Shown: positions 9,137-18,302 of the stretch, piece by piece
Layout: the number at the start of each line of letters is the position of its first letter
How positions within the stretch are numbered: the stretch's first letter is position 1
Source: Neisseriaceae bacterium
GTDB lineage: Bacteria > Pseudomonadota > Gammaproteobacteria > Burkholderiales > Neisseriaceae
Direction of reading: 5' to 3'
DNA: 64,000 bases
NCBI GenBank assembly: GCA_017991555.1
Contig: JAGOQM010000006.1
Coordinates: 1 to 64,000 of the forward strand
Made by a program: the position numbers and the translations under genes
Notes under the pieces: generated by a model
What the model was told of the DNA's origin: nothing
Database searches by the model: none
The model's input: only the letters and a program-made list of their open reading frames with translations

Positions 9137-10054
9137 GTGAACAATCTGCCCAAGGTTGCTGATTTAACCGTTTTCATTCTGGTGGTCAAAAACAATAGCT
9201 TCGTCAAAGCCGCCGATGAGCTAGGCACGTCCCCTGCCTACATCAGCAAACGCATCCAAATCTTAGAACAAACCCTTAACTGCAAGCTTTTACACCGCAG
9301 TACCCGCAGCCTGAGCCTCACCGATGATGGTGAAGTCATTTACGAGTGGGCCAGCCATATTTTATTGAACCTAAAAGACATGACGGAAACCGTGGCCAGC
9401 CACTCTGGCAATCCCATTGGCACCCTATCCATTACCAGTAGCCTAGGCTTCGGCCGCCGCCACGTGGCGCCCCTCCTATCAGACTTTATTTCCCTCTACC
9501 CCAAGCTCAAAATTCGCTTTGATGCGGTGGATAAGGTGCAAGACCTCATCACCAATCGCATCGACCTAGACATTCGCATTGGCAATGACATTGCCCCACA
9601 CCTCATTGCCAAAAAGCTGCACCCCAACCGGCGGATTTTGTGTGCCGCCCCCGACTATCTAGCACGCCACGGCACGCCTACGGTCTTAAAAGATTTGCTA
9701 CAGCATGAATGTTTGGTGATTAAGGAGCGCGACCACCCGTTTGGGTTATGGGAATTAAATTCAGCACAGGGCGGACAAGACATCAAGGTTTCGGGCACTC
9801 TGGCGTCTAACAATGGGGAAATGGTCAGGCTATGGGCCTTGGCTGGCCACGGCATCATGCTGCGCTCGGTGTGGGACATTGGCCCTGAAATTGACCAGGG
9901 CACTTTGGTGCAGGTGTTGCCAGACTATTGGCAAGACGCCGACATCTGGGCGGTTTACCCTTCCCGCCTCAACGCTTCGGCCAAGCTGAGGGTGTGCGTG
10001 GAGTTTTTTGAACGCTATCTGCCCCAGCGGCTCTACGGCACGCCCGAGCCTTAA
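9137..10054 (+). CDS. LysR-family regulator, probable activator of carnitine catabolism
   Basis: A 305-residue LysR-type regulator. The N-terminal winged helix-turn-helix (about residues 5-65) contains the typical pattern FVKAADELGTSPAYISKRIQ, followed by a periplasmic-binding-like effector domain. It is divergent from the carnitine operon with a 127-base shared promoter region, the usual arrangement for a regulator and its target. It resembles DmlR- and CarR-like regulators in size and context. The inducer could be carnitine, malic semialdehyde or D-malate; sequence does not tell. Confidence 0.9.
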   Translation: MNNLPKVADLTVFILVVKNNSFVKAADELGTSPAYISKRIQILEQTLNCKLLHRSTRSLSLTDDGEVIYEWASHILLNLKDMTETVASHSGNPIGTLSITSSLGFGRRHVAPLLSDFISLYPKLKIRFDAVDKVQDLITNRIDLDIRIGNDIAPHLIAKKLHPNRRILCAAPDYLARHGTPTVLKDLLQHECLVIKERDHPFGLWELNSAQGGQDIKVSGTLASNNGEMVRLWALAGHGIMLRSVWDIGPEIDQGTLVQVLPDYWQDADIWAVYPSRLNASAKLRVCVEFFERYLPQRLYGTPEP

Positions 10055-10060
10055 ACGCAA

Positions 10061-10089
10061 AAAAGCTGCCCATCATGGGCAGCTTTTTA
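10061..10089. terminator. Bidirectional intrinsic terminator
   Basis: A perfect 12-base stem, AAAAGCTGCCCA (10061-10072) with TGGGCAGCTTTT (10076-10087), loop TCA. It has A and T tracts on both sides, so it serves both the LysR gene and the converging siderophore importer operon. Confidence 0.9.
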
Positions 10090-10113
10090 TTTCATACTAA
10101 AACAGCAAACCGC

Positions 10114-11052
10114 TTACAGCGCTGCGTTTACTTCTTCAACCATTTCTTTGGTCGAACCTAGGCCACCGCCAGATAGGTACCAGGTGTTAGGATCTAGGTA
10201 CACAATGTGGTTGTTTTGGAAGGCGTTGGTTTTTTGCACCAGTTCGTTCTCAATCACTTGCTTAGCACCCGTTTCGCTGTTGCCCACGACGGCACTGCGG
10301 TCAATCACAAAGATGTAGTCAGGATTGGTTTTAACGATGTACTCAAACGCCACGCTTTGACCGTGGGTAGACACGCTAATGCCTTCATCCGCTTGTTTCA
10401 TGCCCAATACGTCATGAATGAAGCCAAAGCGTGATTTAGAACCGTAGGCGCTCAACTTACCATCGTTCACCAATAGGATTAGGCCTTTTTCGCTCATGGC
10501 GTTGGTTTTTTCATTCACGCTGGCGATGTCGGCTTTTAGCGCAGCCAATGCTTCTTCAGCTTGGGCTTCTTTACCAAACAGGCCGGCTAAGGTTTTCACG
10601 TTTTTCTCTAGCGAAGGCACATAGTCGTTGTAGTCAACGTTGGTGTACACGGTTGGGGCAATTTCATTCAGCTGATCAAATAGCTTGGCTTGACGATCTG
10701 AAATGATGATTAGGTCAGGCTTGGCCGCATGAATCGCTTCGAAGTTAGGCTCTTTCAAGCCGCCCATGTCAACGTATTTGTCGTCTTTATACTTTTCCAA
10801 GTAAGCAGGGATATTCGCTTTAGGCAAACCAATGATCTCCACACCAAGAGCTTCTAGGGTGTCCAAGGCGCCAAAGTCAAACGTCACCACGCGCTCAGGA
10901 TTTTGTTTGACTTCAACCGTACCTAACTTGTGTTCAATAGAAACCGTTGCGGTTGGCGTGGCCGTGCTGTCGGCTGTCTCTTTGGTTTCGCCACATGCGC
11001 CCAGCGCCAATGCCAACACGGCAATCAAACCTAACTGTTTAAACTGTTTCAT
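10114..11052 (-). CDS. Siderophore ABC transporter substrate-binding lipoprotein (CeuE/FatB/FetB type)
   Basis: A 312-residue binding protein. The N-terminus is a lipoprotein signal with lipobox LALGAC, cleaved before C19 or so, which anchors it in the periplasm. The fold is the class III iron-siderophore type (VVTFDFGALDTLEALGVEIIGLP, then KPDLIIISDRQ). It is the last gene of a CeuBCDE-like operon and presumably hands a ferric siderophore, such as a catecholate or its breakdown product, to the permeases. An intrinsic-terminator-like hairpin lies just upstream, so its expression may be partly uncoupled from the permease genes. A paralogue lies at 43708-44652. Confidence 0.9.
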   Translation of the reverse strand: MKQFKQLGLIAVLALALGACGETKETADSTATPTATVSIEHKLGTVEVKQNPERVVTFDFGALDTLEALGVEIIGLPKANIPAYLEKYKDDKYVDMGGLKEPNFEAIHAAKPDLIIISDRQAKLFDQLNEIAPTVYTNVDYNDYVPSLEKNVKTLAGLFGKEAQAEEALAALKADIASVNEKTNAMSEKGLILLVNDGKLSAYGSKSRFGFIHDVLGMKQADEGISVSTHGQSVAFEYIVKTNPDYIFVIDRSAVVGNSETGAKQVIENELVQKTNAFQNNHIVYLDPNTWYLSGGGLGSTKEMVEEVNAAL

Positions 11053-11077
11053 TTAGTAGACCTTTAATTTAACTTAT

Positions 11078-11115
11078 TAAAAAATACGTGGCCCTGTTTC
11101 CATGCACGGCCACGT
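11078..11115 (-). terminator. Intercistronic hairpin with U-tract between ATPase and binding-protein genes
   Basis: The stem ACGTGGCC (11086-11093) pairs with GGCCACGT (11108-11115). On the minus strand it is followed by ATTTTTTAATA. It sits inside the importer operon, after the ATPase stop and before the binding-protein start, and could attenuate transcription or stabilise one of the processed RNAs. Confidence 0.6.
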
Positions 11116-11129
11116 TGGTTATGTTCGAC

Positions 11130-11888
11130 TTAAGAAAAATACACGCAAATCTTATTGTTACTGATCTCTTGCACCGGCATGTCCATGTCGTAAATGTCTT
11201 TCAACACGGCCGGCGCGATGATGTCACTGGTCTTGCCTTCGTGGACCAAACGGCCATCGCGCAACGCCACAATGTAATCAGAGTAACAAGAGGCAAAGTT
11301 AATGTCGTGAATCACGATGACAATGGTTTTGCCCAAATCGTTCACCAAGCGACGCAGGGTTTTCATGATTTGCACCGAGTGTTTCATGTCCAAGTTGTTT
11401 AATGGCTCGTCCAAGAAAATGTAATCTGTGTCTTGCGCAATCACCATCGCGATGTGGGCACACTGCTTTTGGCCCCCGCTCAGCTGATCAAGGTATTTGT
11501 GTTGCATATGGGTTAAGTCCATATACATTAAGGCTTCGTCGATTAGTTTTTCGTCTTCTGCCTTGAGGCGGCCCTTACTGTAAGGAAAGCGCCCAAACGC
11601 CACCAGCTCACGCACGGTGATGCGCAGGTTGATGTTATTGGCCTGTTTAAGAATCGACATTTTTTGGGCCAGATCATCTAAACGCCAGTCGCCCACTTCT
11701 TTGTCTTCAATAAACACTTCGCCGCTGTCTTTTTTACCCAAGCGGCTCATCATCGCCAATAGGGTGCTTTTACCGGCACCGTTAGGGCCGATTAACGACG
11801 TGACCTGACGCTGGGGAATGGTCACCGACACGTCATCCAGAACGTATTTATTACCGTATTTTTTAGAGACATTTTTTACCGTTACCAC
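11130..11888 (-). CDS. Siderophore ABC transporter ATP-binding protein (CeuD/FepC type)
   Basis: A 252-residue cytoplasmic ATPase that powers ferric-siderophore import. It has Walker A GPNGAGKST (about 34-42), the ABC signature LSGGQKQ (about 134-140), Walker B DYIFLDEP (about 153-160) and the switch histidine in VIVIHD. It overlaps the upstream permease gene by seven bases, so the two are translationally coupled. The family is shared with haem and cobalamin importers; the siderophore call comes from the matching permeases and the CeuE-like binding protein. Confidence 0.92.
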   Translation of the reverse strand: MVTVKNVSKKYGNKYVLDDVSVTIPQRQVTSLIGPNGAGKSTLLAMMSRLGKKDSGEVFIEDKEVGDWRLDDLAQKMSILKQANNINLRITVRELVAFGRFPYSKGRLKAEDEKLIDEALMYMDLTHMQHKYLDQLSGGQKQCAHIAMVIAQDTDYIFLDEPLNNLDMKHSVQIMKTLRRLVNDLGKTIVIVIHDINFASCYSDYIVALRDGRLVHEGKTSDIIAPAVLKDIYDMDMPVQEISNNKICVYFS

Positions 11889-12835
11889 GATCGATTCTCC
11901 CTTAACAGCAAGTAGATGAAGTACAAACCACCCACAAAATTCACAATGACGCTCAAAGTGGTCGAGAAGGTAAAGACTCTTTCAACCAACATTTGGCCAC
12001 CGGCGAGGGCGATCATACTGATCAAAATAGCCCCCAGCAGCAAATAGCGATGGCGATAGGTTTTTAAAATTTCATACGACAGGTTGGCCACCAACAGGCC
12101 TAAGAAGGTAATCGGGCCGACCAAGGCCGTGGCCAATGAAGTTAGAATGGCCACCAAAACCAGCGAATTACGCACCACTTTCTCATACGACACGCCTAGG
12201 TTCACCGATTGCTCACGCCCCAAGGACAGCACGTCGAGATACTTTACGTAATACATAAACCCGCCCATGGTCACCGCCATCAGGCCGATCGACCACCACA
12301 CTAGGCTCACCTGCACGTTGTTAAAGCTGGCAAACATTTTGTCTTGCACAATCAAAAATTCATTCGGGTCGATCAACACCTGCATAAACGACGACAGGCT
12401 TTGAAACAGCGTGCCCAAAATAATGCCCACCAAAAGCAAAAAGTAAATGGGCTTGCCTTCGCCGCGGAACATCAGCTGATACAGCAAGATCGAGAAGCAC
12501 ACCATGATGCCAATCGACATGAAAAACTGCGTTTCGCTGCTGAGGTTGACCATGGTTTGGGTGCCAAAAAAGAACACCAGCACGGTTTGCACCAGCAAAT
12601 ACAGTGAATCCAGCCCCATCACGCTCGGGGTTAAAATCCGATTGTGGGTGACGGTTTGGAACACCACGGTAGAAAACGCAATCGCGGTACCGGCTACGGC
12701 CATCGCCACCAACACCATGGCGCGACGCGGCAAAGCGTAATCCCACGACGTTAATTCATAAAACAAATACCCGGCCATGGTGATCACGGCCAAGAGGGCC
12801 AACAGGCCTAATTTACGCTTAGGCCCCATGTGCAC
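11882..12835 (-). CDS. Siderophore ABC transporter permease (second, CeuC/FatC type)
   Basis: A 317-residue polytopic membrane protein of the FecCD permease family, with about eight to nine hydrophobic segments. The loop region PITFLGLLVANLSYEI (about residues 243-258) is the cytoplasmic coupling helix of the family. The gene overlaps both neighbours: by 17 bases with the upstream permease (or 11 if the second ATG at 12829 is used) and by 7 with the ATPase. With the partner permease it would form the heterodimeric channel. Confidence 0.9.
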   Translation of the reverse strand: MHMGPKRKLGLLALLAVITMAGYLFYELTSWDYALPRRAMVLVAMAVAGTAIAFSTVVFQTVTHNRILTPSVMGLDSLYLLVQTVLVFFFGTQTMVNLSSETQFFMSIGIMVCFSILLYQLMFRGEGKPIYFLLLVGIILGTLFQSLSSFMQVLIDPNEFLIVQDKMFASFNNVQVSLVWWSIGLMAVTMGGFMYYVKYLDVLSLGREQSVNLGVSYEKVVRNSLVLVAILTSLATALVGPITFLGLLVANLSYEILKTYRHRYLLLGAILISMIALAGGQMLVERVFTFSTTLSVIVNFVGGLYFIYLLLRENRSW

Positions 12836-13775
12836 TCTGCCTTCTGAAAATCAACCAAATAAAGATGATGCTGCCAATCACGCCCACGGTGACGCTGATG
12901 GAAATTTCGTAGGGATAAATAATGACCCGACCCAAAATATCACACGCGAGGACAAACACGGCACCCAACAGCGCGGTGTGCGACAGGCTGTTTTTCAGGT
13001 GGTCGCCCTGATACATGGCCACAATATTCGGCACGATCAGGCCCAAAAAGGGAATCATGCCCACGGTCAACACCACCGAGGCGGTAATCATGGCCACAAT
13101 GGCCAAACCAATGTTGACCACCTGACGGTATTTCAAGCCTAGGTTTTTAGCAAAATCTTCGCCCATGCCGGCAACGGCAAACTTATTGGCAAAGAGGTAG
13201 GCAAAAATCATCAGCGGCACGCTGACGTACATCAGCTCATAGCGGCCTTTCAAAACCATGGAGAAGTCGCCCAATAGCCACGACGACATGTTCTGAATTA
13301 AATCGTATTTGTAGGCAAAGAAGGTCGAGATCGACCCAATAATGCCGCCAAACATCAGCCCCACCAGCGGTACAAAAATCACGTCTTTGTACTTGATGTG
13401 GTCTAAAATCTTCATAAACAAGAAGGTGCCTGCCAATGAAAACGCAAACGCAACGCCCATTTTTTGTAGCGGGCTGGCGTGGGCAAACAACAATAAAGAA
13501 ACCAAAATGCCCAACCGTGCGGATTCCATGGTCCCGGCGGTGGTGGGTGACACAAACTTATTCTGACTCAGCTTTTGCATGATCAGGCCACCAATACTCA
13601 TGCTGGCACCGGCAATCAGGATGCTCAACAAGCGTGGTAGACGACTGACTAAGATGATCTGTTTTTGGTCTTCCGTTAAATTGAATAAGTCTTTTAGAGA
13701 AATATCAATCACGCCGACAAACAACGATACAACTGACAAAATGCACAATAAGAGAAAAAAATACCTTTTTCTCAT
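12819..13775 (-). CDS. Siderophore ABC transporter permease (first, CeuB/FatD type)
   Basis: First gene of the leftward importer operon, 318 residues. It is a FecCD-type permease with about nine membrane segments and the conserved coupling loop GMIPFLGLIVPNIVAMYQGDHLK (central part GLIVPNIV). The order permease, permease, ATPase, binding protein matches Campylobacter ceuBCDE. No TonB-dependent receptor is next to this operon; the only one in the window is at 45129. The upstream region has a weak Fur-like site. Confidence 0.9.
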   Translation of the reverse strand: MRKRYFFLLLCILSVVSLFVGVIDISLKDLFNLTEDQKQIILVSRLPRLLSILIAGASMSIGGLIMQKLSQNKFVSPTTAGTMESARLGILVSLLLFAHASPLQKMGVAFAFSLAGTFLFMKILDHIKYKDVIFVPLVGLMFGGIIGSISTFFAYKYDLIQNMSSWLLGDFSMVLKGRYELMYVSVPLMIFAYLFANKFAVAGMGEDFAKNLGLKYRQVVNIGLAIVAMITASVVLTVGMIPFLGLIVPNIVAMYQGDHLKNSLSHTALLGAVFVLACDILGRVIIYPYEISISVTVGVIGSIIFIWLIFRRQSAHGA

Positions 13776-13808
13776 GCCCTGTGTTTCCTTACCATAAAAT
13801 GCTTAGTT

Positions 13809-13829
13809 AATGAGAGTAATTATTATTCC
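13809..13829. promoter_or_regulatory. Possible weak Fur-like site upstream of the siderophore importer
   Basis: The AT-rich sequence AATGAGAGTAATTATTATTCC, about 35 bases upstream of the first permease start, matches roughly 11 of 19 positions of the Fur consensus on the minus strand. The position suits iron repression, but the match is weak and could be a generic AT-rich promoter. Confidence 0.4.
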
Positions 13830-14066
13830 ATTTTACCTCCTTTTGATCTTTTTGGCATCGTTATCTCTACTTTTCCCAATTTAATTTCTTAACTTTTTGA
13901 AATGTTTAAATATTAAACACCACCACGAGCCTGATGCAGCAAGGCGGCCGTGCCGCTAACCTCGGTCAATTGATTGATTTACTTACCTATTGATCTGGAT
14001 CAGTCTTTGCCTTTTTAGGCCAAAATCACGTATCATCTAAGCCTTTATACCCCTTTAAATGACGCC

Positions 14067-14741
14067 ATGACGCAGCCCAACCTTTGGTTATTTGATCTAG
14101 ACAACACCTTGCACGATGCCGATGCGGGCATATTTGAGTGCATCAACCATGCCATGACGGCCTATATGGCCAAACGCCTAGCGCTGTCGCCGAATGCGGC
14201 CTCCGACCTACGGGCCGACTACTGGCAACGTTATGGCGCCACCCTCTATGGCCTTCAGCACCACCACCCCGACATCGACGTACAAGAATTTTTAGACCAC
14301 ACCCATCCGCTGGACGCCATTCTGCCGCTGCTGACCTTTGAACCAGACCTAGCCACCTCGCTACAGGCCATTCCTGGGCGTAAGGTTATTTTTTCGAATG
14401 CGCCTTCGTTTTACATCGATGCGCTGTGCCAAAAAATGGCCATCACTCATTTATTTGCCAAACGTTTCGGCACCGACACCCTTAACTACGCCATCAAGCC
14501 TTCGGCCCACGCCTATCAACAGGTGTATCAAGACCAAGGCTATGCGCCAGAACAGTGCATCATGGTCGACGACAGCTTGCCCAACCTTGAAGCCGCCAAG
14601 GCTTTAGGCCTGCGCACCGTGTGGCACACCCCCGCGCCAACGGCGGAGCTACCGGCTTATGTGGACGTCACCATTGCTTCCATCGCCCAGCTGAGCGCAC
14701 TGACTACGGCGTCACATCACGCAATCGGGGTCATAGCTTAA
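14067..14741 (+). CDS. Pyrimidine 5'-nucleotidase, HAD superfamily (SDT1-like)
   Basis: A 224-residue HAD phosphatase. Motif I is DLDNTLHD (about 9-16), motif II is the FSNAP segment (about 110-114), a lysine follows in motif III (YAIKPS), and motif IV is VDDSLPNLEAAKALG. This set and the mostly helical cap match the SDT1/YjjG-type nucleotidases that remove phosphate from pyrimidine nucleoside monophosphates, including non-canonical ones. It stands alone between the siderophore operon and the ZIP transporter. Another HAD substrate is possible. Confidence 0.85.
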   Translation: MTQPNLWLFDLDNTLHDADAGIFECINHAMTAYMAKRLALSPNAASDLRADYWQRYGATLYGLQHHHPDIDVQEFLDHTHPLDAILPLLTFEPDLATSLQAIPGRKVIFSNAPSFYIDALCQKMAITHLFAKRFGTDTLNYAIKPSAHAYQQVYQDQGYAPEQCIMVDDSLPNLEAAKALGLRTVWHTPAPTAELPAYVDVTIASIAQLSALTTASHHAIGVIA

Positions 14742-14798
14742 ACCCAGCCAGCTCATTCACCACTGGACAAACGCGCCCATTCATCGCACAGTAATCAT

Positions 14799-14820
14799 TA
14801 AGAGAAAGTGATTTCTCTAT
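14799..14820. promoter_or_regulatory. Palindrome upstream of the ZIP transporter gene
   Basis: AGAGAAA (14801-14807) and TTTCTCT (14812-14818) form a perfect seven-base inverted repeat separated by four bases, about 25 bases before the start codon of the metal transporter. It could be an operator for a metal regulator or a small 5' UTR hairpin. There is no T-tract, so it is not a terminator. Confidence 0.45.
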
Positions 14821-14842
14821 TTAATGACGATAAGGCTTATAT

Positions 14843-15730
14843 ATGACCCTGAATAAAAAAAACAGTCTGTGGTTGTTGTGTTCTGTATTGGCGTTAATCC
14901 TACTGTTTCTCTCGGCCAGAGCCCTCTGGGCCCAAGCATTGCATCACCAACACAGCGTCTTCAACGCGTTAATTGGGGGCCTCGTGGCCGCCGCAGCCAC
15001 CGCCCTAGGCACGCTGCCCATCTTGTTTTCAAAATCCCTCAGCGATCGCCTAACCGACAGCATGTTGGGCTTTGGTGCCGGCGTGATGCTGGCGGCCAGC
15101 GTGTTTTCGCTGATCTTACCGGGCATGGAGGCACTCTCCTTCGCCGGCGCCGGCCCTTGGCACGCGGGCTTGGTCATCGGCACGGCCATTTTACTCGGCG
15201 CGGGGCTGCTGATGCTGATGGAATGCACCATTCCGCACGAACACCTGTTTATTGGCGACAGCCATCATTCTCCCTCGGAGGCCATGCTGCTTAAACGCAC
15301 GTGGCTGTTCGTGTTCGCCATTACCCTGCACAACTTTCCCGAAGGCTTGGCCATTGGGGTGGGCTTTGCCGGCGTGGGCAACGTTGCGGGCAGCACCCTC
15401 GCCACCGGCATTGCCATTCAGGACATTCCGGAAGGCTTGGTGGTGGCGCTGGCGCTCTTAAATGCGGGCTATAAGCGCAGCACCTGCGTGGGCATCGGTA
15501 TTTTGTCTGGCCTGATCGAACCCATTGGGGCCGTCTTGGGCGCCACCGTGGTGTATCTGTTTCCGTCGATCCTCCCTTGGAGCCTGGGCTTCGCCGCTGG
15601 CGCGATGCTGTTTGTGATCAGCCATGAAGTCATTCCCGAATCGCACCGTAAAGGCCATGAACGCTTTGCCACCACGGGTTTAATGATTGGCTTTGTGGTG
15701 ATGATGCTGTTGGATACGGCGCTCGGCTAA
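14843..15730 (+). CDS. ZIP-family divalent metal transporter (GufA/ZupT type)
   Basis: A 295-residue inner-membrane transporter with about eight hydrophobic segments. The metal-site motifs of the family are visible: LHNFPEGLAIG (about residues 158-168) and AIQDIPEGLV (about 193-202). In the second motif the usual asparagine of NIPEG is aspartate. A histidine-containing cytoplasmic loop (HEHLFIGDSHHS, about 132-143) precedes the first motif. Zinc, and possibly iron or manganese, import is the family role. A palindrome lies just upstream. Confidence 0.88.
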   Translation: MTLNKKNSLWLLCSVLALILLFLSARALWAQALHHQHSVFNALIGGLVAAAATALGTLPILFSKSLSDRLTDSMLGFGAGVMLAASVFSLILPGMEALSFAGAGPWHAGLVIGTAILLGAGLLMLMECTIPHEHLFIGDSHHSPSEAMLLKRTWLFVFAITLHNFPEGLAIGVGFAGVGNVAGSTLATGIAIQDIPEGLVVALALLNAGYKRSTCVGIGILSGLIEPIGAVLGATVVYLFPSILPWSLGFAAGAMLFVISHEVIPESHRKGHERFATTGLMIGFVVMMLLDTALG

Positions 15731-15851
15731 GCCGCTTCGATGGTCAGCCTCGCGACCATCTAGCCACCACGGCAGCCACAAGACCACGCGACATTATTCC
15801 AAAAGCATTAATACAGGCGTATGATAAACGCATCCACCCTACGAGATTGCC

Positions 15852-16898
15852 ATGTCGCACGCCCTCGTCACGCCCCTGCGCCCACCCCCTTCCCGCTCGC
15901 TCAAACAGCGCACCCTGCGCTTTGTCATCACCGTGGGCACGCCACTGTTGGCGGCCTATCAGTATGAAATGGGCGGCTGGGTGCTGTACCTTAGCTTCGG
16001 CGCTTTATTGGGGTTTTCTGGCGACGTGGGCGGCCCCGCCTTCACCCGCCTACGCTATATGGCGGTCGGCCCTGGCTTTCTTATTCTGGGGGCAGTCTTG
16101 GGCGCCATCAGCCTATGGTGGTCGGCCTGGCTCTTTTTTTGCGCGGCCATCCTGATCGGTTATTTGTATGGCCTGGTCGAAAGCCGCCACACCCATCTCA
16201 TCACCGCCGCCCGCTTTTTAGGCTACGGCTTGGTCTTTGGCTATGCGGTCGCCCCCATTACCCTGTCCGACGTGGCACTCACGCTCAGCAGCCTCACTTG
16301 GGCGTGGGTGGTGTCGCTCAGCTGGGATGTCCTCACCCGCCAGGCCACGCCCCTGTGCACCCCTTCCGTTCGGCGCTCGCTCTGGCGCAGCTATCGCCAG
16401 GCCGGCAAACACCGCTATTTTGCTTTGGCCACGGGCTTCAGCATTGCCTTGGCCTATTTGGTGTGCTTATTCACCGGCAATGACTACCCTTATTGGGCCA
16501 TTCTGACCATCCTCATCGTGTTACAAAGCGACGTACGCAACAGCGCTGCGCGCATTTCGGAACGCGTCAGCGGCACCATTCTGGGGGTGTTTACCGTGGT
16601 GGCCATCGTCAGCCTCAGCACCTACCCGCTGGTACTGTTAATTGCCGCGCTGGTGGCGGCCACCCTACGCTGGCCCGCCTTTCAGCTCCACCCCACTTTT
16701 GGCACCGCCTGCCTCACCAGCTTTATTTTGCTGTTGGCCACCCTCAGCCTGCCCCCCGATACCGACAACCTGTCGGTACTACAAGATCGCTTACTGGCCA
16801 CCTTCATCGGCTGTTCGTTTGCGCTGCTGACCACCCAGCTACAGCTGTTTCTGCGCTTTGTCCATCAACGCTGGCGCCGTTTAGTCAGCCCGCCCTAA
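15852..16898 (+). CDS. FUSC-family inner-membrane protein
   Basis: A 348-residue membrane protein with two blocks of hydrophobic segments (about residues 25-160 and 195-340) separated by a basic loop (LTRQATPLCTPSVRRSLWRSYRQAGKHRY). This duplicated layout, and the second-block sequence YPYWAILTILIVLQSDVRNSAARISERVSGTILG, match the fusaric-acid-resistance/YccS superfamily. The family is linked to efflux of aromatic acids or to envelope functions, but the substrate here is unknown. No membrane-fusion or outer-membrane partner gene is adjacent. Confidence 0.8.
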   Translation: MSHALVTPLRPPPSRSLKQRTLRFVITVGTPLLAAYQYEMGGWVLYLSFGALLGFSGDVGGPAFTRLRYMAVGPGFLILGAVLGAISLWWSAWLFFCAAILIGYLYGLVESRHTHLITAARFLGYGLVFGYAVAPITLSDVALTLSSLTWAWVVSLSWDVLTRQATPLCTPSVRRSLWRSYRQAGKHRYFALATGFSIALAYLVCLFTGNDYPYWAILTILIVLQSDVRNSAARISERVSGTILGVFTVVAIVSLSTYPLVLLIAALVAATLRWPAFQLHPTFGTACLTSFILLLATLSLPPDTDNLSVLQDRLLATFIGCSFALLTTQLQLFLRFVHQRWRRLVSPP

Positions 16899-16902
16899 AC
16901 GC

Positions 16903-16937
16903 AAAAAAAACCGCGCCAGCCTCAGCCACCGCGGTTT
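16903..16937 (-). terminator. Intrinsic terminator of the D-serine ammonia-lyase gene
   Basis: AAACCGCG (16908-16915) pairs with CGCGGTTT (16930-16937). On the minus strand an eight-base T-run follows. It may also slow transcription of the converging FUSC gene, but the T-tract on that side is poor. Confidence 0.8.
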
Positions 16938-16952
16938 CATCAAACCCCACTA

Positions 16953-18302
16953 TTACGCCAGCAGCGCGCGCCCCTGCGCCAAATAAGCCTGCATTTCTGC
17001 GGCCGGCACCATGCTGCCGCCGGTTACCCAGGCGATGTGTGTGGCCTGCGCCAGCTGCTCCTGGCCATAGCCCAGGCGGGCCAAGTAATCGCTGTTTTTT
17101 AACACCCGCGCCATGCCGGCCACGCCAGCAGCAGCCGAAGGTTCCATTTCGACCCCTTCACAGGCGTTCGCCAAGGCAATCAGGCGGAACAGCTCATCGT
17201 CGGCAATGGTGTAATACCCAGCCAATAACGGCCCCATGGCGCGGCCCACAAAGCCAGAGGCACGCCCCACCGCTAGGCCATCGGCCACCGTGGTTTGGTC
17301 TATGCCCAAATCTTGCACGCTGATTTGCTCGTGCAAGTCGGTGTACACCCCCAACAGCATGCACGGCGCATGCGTTGGCTCGGCAAACACGCAGTGCACG
17401 TGGTCGCCAAACAGCTGTTTTAGGCCAAAAGCGATGCCCCCTGGGCCGCCGCCGACGCCGCAGGGCAGATACACAAACAACGGATGCTCGGCATCAACGG
17501 TCACGGCCATGGCCTGTAGTTGCCCTGCTAAGCGCTCCGCAGCCACGGCGTAGCCCAAAAACAAATCGGTGGAGTGCTCATCGTCCACAAAATGGCAAAA
17601 CGGGTTGCTGTCGGCCTCGGCGCGGCCCATTTCCACCGCTTTAGAATAGTCGGCGGCGTACTCCACCACATTGACGCCGTGGGCACGCAGCCTGTCTTTC
17701 TTCCACTGGCGCGCATCGGCCGACATGTGCACGCTGACTTTAAAGCCCAACTGCGCGCTCATGATGCCGATGGAAAGGCCCAAATTACCGGTCGAGCCAA
17801 CGGCAATGCTGTATTGGCCAAAAAAAGCGCGCCATTGGTCGCTGTTAAGGCAGCGATAATCATCGCCCAAGTTGAGTTTGCCCGACGCCAAGGCCAAGGT
17901 TTCTGCCTGCTTCAATACTTCATAAATGCCGCCGCGGGCCTTAATCGAGCCACTGATCGGTAAATGGCTGTCGCACTTAAGCCACAGCTGCCCGGGCAAA
18001 GCCTGGCCGTAATGACTGGCAAGGCCTTCTTGTAAAGCCGACACCGCCTGTAGCGGCGATTCCACCACGCCCGCTTGCGCGCGCGTGTCGGCAAACACCT
18101 CCGCCAAATAAGGCGCAAAGCGTTTTAAGCGGGCGCTGGCCTCGGCCACATCATCCGCGCTCAGGCCTACCTTAGGCAGGCCCGTCGAGGCCGTGACCAC
18201 TTTGGGGTTAAACCATTCGGTCTCTTCCAGGGCCACCAACTGTTGTAACAGGCCATGCTCGTCAATCCAGCGTTGTTTTGTTGCTTCGTCCATTAATGCC
18301 AT
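16953..18302 (-). CDS. dsdA: D-serine ammonia-lyase (D-serine dehydratase)
   Basis: A 449-residue PLP enzyme converting D-serine to pyruvate and ammonia. The PLP lysine lies in the motif [13 protein letters not shown] (about residues 111-123), and the glycine-rich phosphate-binding loop is [10 protein letters not shown] (about 279-288). Length and motifs fit DsdA. The start at 18302 has a good ribosome-binding site (AGAGGATGAT). Neither dsdX nor dsdC is adjacent, so this is a stand-alone detoxification or catabolic gene. Confidence 0.93.
   Translation of the reverse strand: MALMDEATKQRWIDEHGLLQQLVALEETEWFNPKVVTASTGLPKVGLSADDVAEASARLKRFAPYLAEVFADTRAQAGVVESPLQAVSALQEGLASHYGQALPGQLWLKCDSHLPISGSIKARGGIYEVLKQAETLALASGKLNLGDDYRCLNSDQWRAFFGQYSIAVGSTGNLGLSIGIMSAQLGFKVSVHMSADARQWKKDRLRAHGVNVVEYAADYSKAVEMGRAEADSNPFCHFVDDEHSTDLFLGYAVAAERLAGQLQAMAVTVDAEHPLFVYLPCGVGGGPGGIAFGLKQLFGDHVHCVFAEPTHAPCMLLGVYTDLHEQISVQDLGIDQTTVADGLAVGRASGFVGRAMGPLLAGYYTIADDELFRLIALANACEGVEMEPSAAAGVAGMARVLKNSDYLARLGYGQEQLAQATHIAWVTGGSMVPAAEMQAYLAQGRALLA

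Noticed and set aside
16493..17323. 276-residue forward frame across the end of the FUSC gene and into dsdA
   Set aside because: It is Pro-, His- and Arg-rich, has no family resemblance, and overlaps two well-supported genes in other frames.
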